Assembly: GCA_030762895.1 (NCBI GenBank)
Contig: CM061069.1
Span: 104,549,923 to 104,613,922, forward strand
DNA: 64,000 bases
Direction: 5' to 3'
Source of the DNA: Sophora flavescens
Lineage: Eukaryota > Streptophyta > Magnoliopsida > Fabales > Fabaceae
Both the position numbers and the translations under genes were made by a program. Positions 57,764 to 64,000 of this stretch are shown one piece after another. Numbering within the stretch: the first letter of the stretch is position 1; each line of letters opens with the position of its first letter. The notes below the pieces were generated by a model. The model made no database searches. It was not told where the DNA came from and worked only from the letters and a program-made list of their open reading frames with translations.

Positions 57764-59410
57764 CATGGTGCAAACATCTACATCTACTCCAGCCTTAACT
57801 TCTCCCACCTTGACTGATATGAAAGGAAAAATAGAATTACAATGGCTTCTAGACACAGGGGCCACTGATCATATCAGTTATCATCTTCCTTTCTTTTCCT
57901 CTTATCAAAAAATTAAACCCATTTTCATTACTTTGCCTAATGGCTCAAAAGTTGCAGCGAATATCTCTGGTACTGTTTACCTTTCAGAATCTTTAATCTT
58001 GCAGAATGTTTTATATGTGCCTGAGTTCACAGTAAATTTGGTCTCATTTACAAAATTATTGCAAACCTTGTCCTGCACTCTCACCTTCACTAATGAATTT
58101 TGTTATGTTTGGCAGAACATTACCAAGAAGATGATTGGTTTAGCTAAGATGCAAAATGGTTTATTTGTGTTGAATCCTGGAGATAAGTATGGACAACCGA
58201 ATGAATGTCAACCTAAAATGTGTTGCTCCTCATCACAGGGTCATTCTGATTCTCATGATATTTGGCATCTCAGACTTGGTCATTTATCAGCTTCACAACA
58301 TCAACTTCTATCTACTCTTTTTCCTTTTGTTAGGTATAGTCAAATGTCACCATGTGATGTCTGTCACTTGGCCAAACAAAAAAGGCTTCCTTATGTATCT
58401 AGTCAATTAAGTTCAAATAAGATTTTTCAGTTTTTACATATGGATGTTTGGGGTCCTTATGGTGTTCCCTCCTTATATGGCCATAGATATTTTTTAACTA
58501 TAGTGAATGATTTCTCTAGATTCACTTGGATAATTCTCATGAAAACTAAAGATGAAACCAGCAAACACATCATAAATTTTGCGGCATATGTTGAAACACA
58601 ATTCCAAACCAAAGTCAAAGTTATTAGAACAGACAATGGAACAGAGTTTTTAATGCAGAATTTTTACTCCAGCAAAGGAATAATTCATCAAACTAGTTGC
58701 GTTGAAACACCACAGCAAAATGGTGTTGTGGAGATAAGGCATCAATATATTTTAAATGTTGCAAGAGCCTTATTTTTCCAAGCACATTTGCCAAAAACAT
58801 TTTGGAATTTCTCTGTTCAACATGCAGTGCATTTAATCAATAGAATTCCAGCAAAACACTCAAAAACATGTCACCTTATCAACTGCTTTATAGTAAACCA
58901 CCTACTTTGGTTCATCTCAAAGTTTTTGGGTGTCTAGTTTATGGTTCCACTTTAGTTGCTCAGAGATCTAAATTCAGTCCAAGAGCTAGGAAATCAATTT
59001 TTTTTAGGATATAAAGAGGGAACCAAAGGATATATTTTGTATGACTTAGATACTAAGGAAGTCTTTGTCTCAAGAAATGTCATTTTTTATGAGAATCATT
59101 TTCCTTTAAAACCTGAAATTGTCTAGCATTGTCCCTCAAAATGTTTTGTCTAATTCCCATCCGGTAGAGAATGAGGATTCTCTCATGATACTGCCTTCAA
59201 ATTCATCTCAATCTAGTGTGGATTGTGAACCATATTCTGATATTTCTCAAACTGATACACAACAACAACCACCTTCAACTGTGATGGACATCCAACAACA
59301 TAATGATCGACCAGAACATACTATAAGACATTCAACTCGACAGAGACGTCCTCCTACTTATCTCCAGGATTATCATTGCACTCTGATGGACTGTTATGGC
59401 TAATTAGAGT
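57764..59410 (+). pseudogene. Old Ty1-copia element: protease and integrase region, RT lost
   Basis: The plus strand continues the broken gag frame (MVQTSTSTPALT, 57765). The protease has WLLDTGATDHIS (57846). The integrase zinc region (WHLRLGHLSASQ...CDVCHLAKQKRLPY) and core follow: DVWGPYGV, NDFSRFTWI, TDNGTEF, TPQQNGVVEIRHQ. The catalytic-triad residues remain, but VVEIRHQ replaces the usual VVERKHQ. A frame break near 58862 separates GYKEGTKGYILYDLDTKEVF, and another lies near 59120. The Pro/Gln-rich linker ends at HSTRQRRPPTYLQDYHC (59390), where the reverse transcriptase should begin but is absent. Confidence 0.88.
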
Positions 59411-59686
59411 CACTAGTTTTTAGTAATGGACCAGTGGCTGATAGCAGTAATCAGCATACCTCAATTCAACTTCGGGTGTGTTGTGGATAACTTTCAAATG
59501 GATAAAGTTCATCTAAAGTAAGAACGTAAAGTGAGAAATTAAGAGTGTTACAAAAACGGAGCTACGTTTTCATTTCGAAGGCGGTGGCCCTCCCTAGCTT
59601 TTTTCTTTTCTTTTCTATATTAATAAATAGAATTATTATATATAATTATAAAGACTACAGGCAGTCTCTATATTTATATAATGGTG

Positions 59687-59723
<37 letters not shown>

Positions 59724-60163
59724 AAACGGTGTATATATAATGGTCTATTTGGGTCATTGATATATATTAAAAATAAAATTATTGAAAAATTTAATATATA
59801 TTCAATAGTAAATGATTTTTTTAAAGTAGAAATAGAGATTGTTTTCATGACATCCAAGAGATGTATTCCGTGTTTTGATAAATTATTAATGTAATTAACA
59901 TTTTAAACATATAATTACGAAGATTTTGCAAGAAATTTTATGCATACATATTTGGTTGATAAACTTTAATTTGATTAGTTAGCCCTCCCTATGATACAAG
60001 TATGGCTTCGTCGTCCCTGTGTGCATATATCCTTGATTAGTTAGAGTGAATTGACTAATTAAGAGTGAATATACTTACTTTCTCACTTTATATATTTACG
60101 CATTTTAGATGGATCTAGTCCCTTTCAAATAATTGGATTCTTGCCATTGGAGACGACCTCTAA
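59411..60163. other. Intergenic, AT microsatellite
   Basis: Contains a (TA)n run at 59686-59712 and a second TATATA-rich piece at 59715-59755. No gene is seen. Confidence 0.5.
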
Positions 60164-61066
60164 AATGGACCATGAGCTGTGCTAAATGAACACAGTTTTC
60201 CGACACAAATACGACACTGCTACTGTAGCGCTACTGTAGCACCAATTTTTTTAATTTTTTTTTTGACTTTTTAAAAAAATAAAAATTTTATTTCTAAAAA
60301 AACTCATCACCAGATAATGAACTGAATTCACCAGATATTTGCACATACTTAACCAAAAAATTTATCTATCAAAAAAACCCATTCACCAGATATTTACACA
60401 TACTTCACCAAAAAAATTATTTATAAAAAAACACATTCACCAAATAATGAACTGAATTCACCAGATATTTATACCTGATTCACCATATATTTGCACATAC
60501 TTAACCAAAATTTATTTCTCAAAAAAACCCATTCACCAGATAATGAACTGAATTCACCAGATATTTATACCTGATTCATCAGATATTTGCACATATTTAA
60601 CAAAAAAAATTATTTCTCAAAAAAAACTCATTCACCATATATTTGTACCCGATTCACCAGATATTTACACATACTTAACTAACAAAATTTATTTATAAAA
60701 AAAAACACATTCCCCAGATAATGAACTGAATTCACCAGATATTTATACCTGATTCACCATATATTTGCACATACTTAACCACAATTTATTTCTCAAAAAA
60801 ACCTATTCACCAGATAATGAACTGAATTCACCAGATATTTATACCTGATTCACCATATATTTGCACATACTTAATAAAAAAAAATTAGTTCTCAAAAAAA
60901 CCAATTCACCAGATAATGAACTGAATTCACCAGATATTTGTACCCGATTCACCAGATATTGACACATACTTAATCAAAAAAAATTATTTATAAAAAAATT
61001 TAAATTAAAAAAAAAACCGCTACAGTATCTGTGCGGCACTGTTCATACGGTGTCAAACCATATAAT
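60164..61066. repeat. TIR-flanked minisatellite array
   Basis: 60300-60990 is an array of seven or so diverged units of 75-115 bp built on ATTCACCAGATAATGAACTG, ATTCACCAGATATTTATACC and GCACATACTTAACC, with TTTAT(A/T)-rich, A-run spacers. The flanks are imperfect inverted repeats: AAATGAACACAG...ACTGCTACTGTAGCGC on the left against GTATGAACAGTG...AGATACTGTAGCGG on the complement of the right. So the array appears to sit inside a TIR element. No transposase. No target duplication was fixed. Confidence 0.65.
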
Positions 61067-61472
61067 GTCAAAAAATTGTGTTGGTTTAACATTTCTCAGG
61101 GACCATATAGTACATAGATTTGGTTCAAAATCAAACAGCATGGCCTGCCATCAACAAAACCGATCATTGACTCAACCCCACTGCATCTTTTGGTTTCAAT
61201 ACTCATCCAAGATTCTAAGTAGTGGCAGCCCATCTTTGGCCGCTGAGATCAAAATCATATATCAACTAGCTGGTCCGGAGTCTCTATATATTGGACTTTT
61301 TTTAAAAGTGATCAATTTTTAAAAATTATATATCAAAATAACATCTTTTTAAAATAATTTATCAAATTAATTTATTTTTGAATAAAAAATTTATTTTTTT
61401 AGTGACACCATTGACCTGTCACGTGGCAGTTCCTGATTGGTCCGTCAGTTTTTTTCCAAAAAAATTTAAAAA
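61067..61472. other. Intergenic, no supportable gene
   Basis: A 90-codon plus-strand frame (61050-61322) has no recognisable motif. 61400-61450 holds GACACCATTGACCTGTCACGTGGCAG, reminiscent of the GACATGTCAGC-type words in the MULE ends, but no second end was found. Confidence 0.35.
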
Positions 61473-62139
61473 AACGTTTTTCTGGTTAAAAAAATTAAAA
61501 AAGAAAAGAAAATTAGATTATTAATTAATTAATATAATACTATTAATAAATTTTATCATTATATAACTATACTAATAATATGATTAACAATTAATTAATA
61601 CGAATTAAATTTTATCATTATATAATTATACTAATTAATAATAATATACTAATTTTAAAATACAATTATACCAATTAAAAGGTTTTCTGGTTAAAAAAAT
61701 TAAAATAAATAAAATAAAATAAGATTATTAATTAATTAATATAATTCTATTAATGCATAATTATCATTATATAATTACACTAATTAATAATAATATACTA
61801 ATTTTAAAATACAATTATACCAATTAAAAGGTTTTCTGGTTAAAAAAATAAAATTATATTATTAATTAATTAATATAATTCTTTTATTAAATTTTATCAT
61901 TATATAATTATGCTAATTAACAATGCTAATAATATAATTAATAATTAATTAAAACCAATTATATTTTATCATTATATAATTATACTAATGAATAATAATA
62001 TAATGATTTTAAAATACAATTATACCAACTAAAATATTTAATTGGTATTAATTAATTATTTATTATATTATTAGTATTATTAATTAGTATAATTATATAA
62101 TGATAATTATGTATTAATAGAATTATATTAATTAATTAA
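61473..62139. repeat. AT-rich tandem repeat with a terminal inversion
   Basis: Three units begin GTTTTYCTGGTTAAAAAAAT at 61473, 61681 and 61830. They share ATTAATTAATTAATATAATTC and TTTTAAAATACAATTATACC and are 150-210 bp long. From 62036 the same words appear inverted (TTAATTGGTATTAATT...), so the right part can fold back on the third unit. Confidence 0.65.
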
Positions 62140-64000
62140 TGTCGCGACCGTCCCGTCAAAGAAGGTAAAAAATAGATGAGTCGCCACTAAAATGTTTACT
62201 GGGAAAATCTTAGAAAACATAATTATTTAAGGTAAACTGGTCTAAAAAGAGAGAGAGATGAGTCCGAGAGTCGGTTACGAGTAGGGAAGGTGTTAGCACC
62301 CCACATCGCCCGTTTAAAAAACGGTACCTCAAGTTAATTGTGCAAAAACATTTTAATAACCTTTTAAATATTTATTTTACCCCAAAATTATTTATAAGAA
62401 AGTATTATTTTAATTTTTAATATTTTAAATTTTTATTAATTTTTATATTTTTAAATTTATTGTTTATAAAAACTAAATGAGGTCGAACATGGCACATGAG
62501 TCCACAGGGTAACCTCAAATCTAAGGGACTGGATATGGCACCGTGTCCAAAGAGCATCCCTAAAAAGTTTAATTATTTTAACATAAAAAGAGACACAAAA
62601 AAAGGAAAATTTAGTTTTGGCTTGATAAGATGATTTATCTTACTCCTACGTATTCTCGGGTGCGATGGGAAACTCAAAGTCACGTAGTTCTTTAAAAGGG
62701 ATTAGATTGGTTGGTTGATTTTAATTTTGATAAAGATTTGATTTTTGATTTCTTGTTTTTAAAAAGATTTTATTTCAGAATAAATTCACTTTTGCATAGA
62801 GTCCAAGATAGCAGTGCTATACAATAAACCCTTACAATTCATGCGACACTTGAGGATGAATAAGCCCATACATCAACGTCGTAGATTGTTACGTTAATTA
62901 AAAAGAGATTTTTTATCTTATAAATTTTGATAAAATCCTGTAAAAAGAGTAAATTGAAAACATTTAATATTTTAATAAAAAGGGAATTCACTCTTGCACA
63001 GGGTTAAAGATAGCGGAGCTATACGATGAACCCTTACAATTCATATAACACTTGAGGATGAAAATTCATACATCAACATTGTAGATTGTTGCGTGAACTC
63101 AAAAGAAATTTTTTTTAGCACCCTTTTTGTTTTAAAACAAAATTCTTTCCTTTTTTAATATTAATTAATTTTTTATTAAAGCATTTTTCTAAAAGGGAAA
63201 AGAATCTTACCCAAATTTGAAAAAGGCCCATATCAGTAAAAACAAATTTGGGAACACATTTGTTTTTGTTGGAACCTCATGTATCGGCCCAAACTTTATA
63301 AAAAAACAAGACTAAAAGGAAAAAAACGAAAAGAGAGGCCTAGTAGTTAGCCCATAGCTTATATTTCATGTTGATGGGTTTAACTACATCCTTGGCCCAA
63401 TCACAACCCTTTTTTTTTAAAAGAACCACAACAAAAAAAATAAAACAACAAAAAAATAAAATCAGAGAAAGATAAGCAGTTTGGGTCACCTGCTGCCAAA
63501 ACACTACAAGCCCAAATATGATATCAGTAACCAACATAAACCAAACGAATAAAATAAAAAGGACAAAAGAAGAAGCAGAAGGAAGCTTCGTTATTACCAA
63601 CGAAAACAGAGGGAGGAGACCTAAGGGGGCTCGGCGGACGTGGAGGAATGGCGATGCGACAGAGGCAAGGGCGGGCGTCGTGACGGTGCGGGTGGACGGT
63701 AGTGGCGAGAGCGAAACTGCAACTTCCGGTAGCAGTTCGTGCGGAGGTTGCTGGGTCTGGTTGGGCGGCCTGCGGCAGATCTGGGGCGGATTCGTGGCGG
63801 GGATGAGCGGATCTGGGTCACAACGAGGATGGCGGAGGTCCGAGGAGGAGTCTGCGACTGAGATGACTGAGGCGCGGTGGTTTTTGCAAGTAGGGATGCA
63901 GGTCGGAGCTCGGATGGAGGACGCGTGCGGTGAGTCGCGGTCTGAGCAGGCGAGGCGAACGTGGTGGTCGCGTGGCTTCGGCGAGTTTCCAGGTGGTGCG
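62140..64000 (+). mobile_element. Ogre/Tat-type Ty3-gypsy LTR, cut by the window edge
   Basis: It starts TGTCGCGACCGTCCCGTCAA, followed by GAGTCGCCACTAAAATG and GAGAGTCGGTTACGAGTAGG GAAGGTGTTAGCACC, words characteristic of Ogre-family LTRs in legumes. Two imperfect tandem copies of a segment of about 113 bp lie at 62797-62909 and 62999-63112 (AACCCTTACAATTCAT, ACTTGAGGATGAA, GTAGATTGTT). 63600-64000 is strikingly GC-rich. No gag or pol is reached, and whether the element is complete is unknown. The minus-strand Arg/Pro-rich frame at 63621-63821 is probably a composition artefact. Confidence 0.65.

Noticed and set aside
63621..63821. Arg/Pro-rich minus-strand frame
   Set aside because: Lies in a GC-rich part of an Ogre-type LTR, where long frames arise by composition.

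Overview
The window is eukaryotic plant nuclear DNA, most likely from a papilionoid legume. The evidence is spliced genes with GT-AG introns, a dense nest of plant transposons (CACTA, MULE, hAT and PIF-type MITEs, Ty1-copia and Ty3-gypsy elements, a LINE and an Au-like SINE), an Ogre-type LTR, and a bHLH protein of the root-hair (RHL1/LRL) group. I cannot name the species. Only two host gene loci are recognisable; nearly everything else is mobile DNA, much of it inserted into other mobile DNA.

Layout. 1-2760: the 5' part of a bHLH transcription factor gene on the minus strand (four coding exons), cut by the left edge. 2800-11000: intergenic, with several MITEs and a 1.87 kb Mutator-like element (4810-6675) with a 9-bp target duplication and a CACTA-type repeat fragment inside. 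11000-15123: a SIRE-like copia LTR split by a 2.6 kb gypsy-type solo LTR. 16136-27600: a three-layer nest. An Au-like SINE is split by CACTA element 1 (16206-27480, target duplication ATC). That element is itself split by an Athila-like gag-protease retroelement (16257-21554, target duplication ACCAT) whose two LTRs point in opposite directions. 28000-31020: MITEs and a hAT transposase remnant. 31022-35250: a decayed LINE on the minus strand, holding a hAT-like TIR element and a PIF-type MITE.

36578-52158 on the minus strand is a degenerate copy of NADP-dependent non-phosphorylating glyceraldehyde-3-phosphate dehydrogenase (GAPN, ALDH11 family). Its last two exons are separated from the rest by the 9.8 kb CACTA element 2 (37009-46810, target duplication ATT), which sits in an intron and carries a frameshifted TNP2 transposase and a Ulp1-domain gene. 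The GAPN copy has no visible first exon, a premature stop, a lost splice acceptor and a poly(A)-only insertion flanked by an 18-bp target duplication. Upstream of it, an old plus-strand copia element (about 52240-59450) is interrupted by a younger minus-strand copia element (52593-57763, target duplication CATGG) with nearly identical LTRs.

59450-64000: an AT microsatellite, a TIR-flanked minisatellite array, AT-rich tandem repeats, and the start of an Ogre-type LTR that runs off the right edge.

No intact, clearly functional gene lies wholly inside the window. The bHLH gene is the best candidate for a live host gene. The second (Ulp1) genes of the two CACTA elements keep the same exon plan although the elements have unrelated subterminal repeats. 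The most unusual object is the inverted-LTR retroelement with an intact target duplication.
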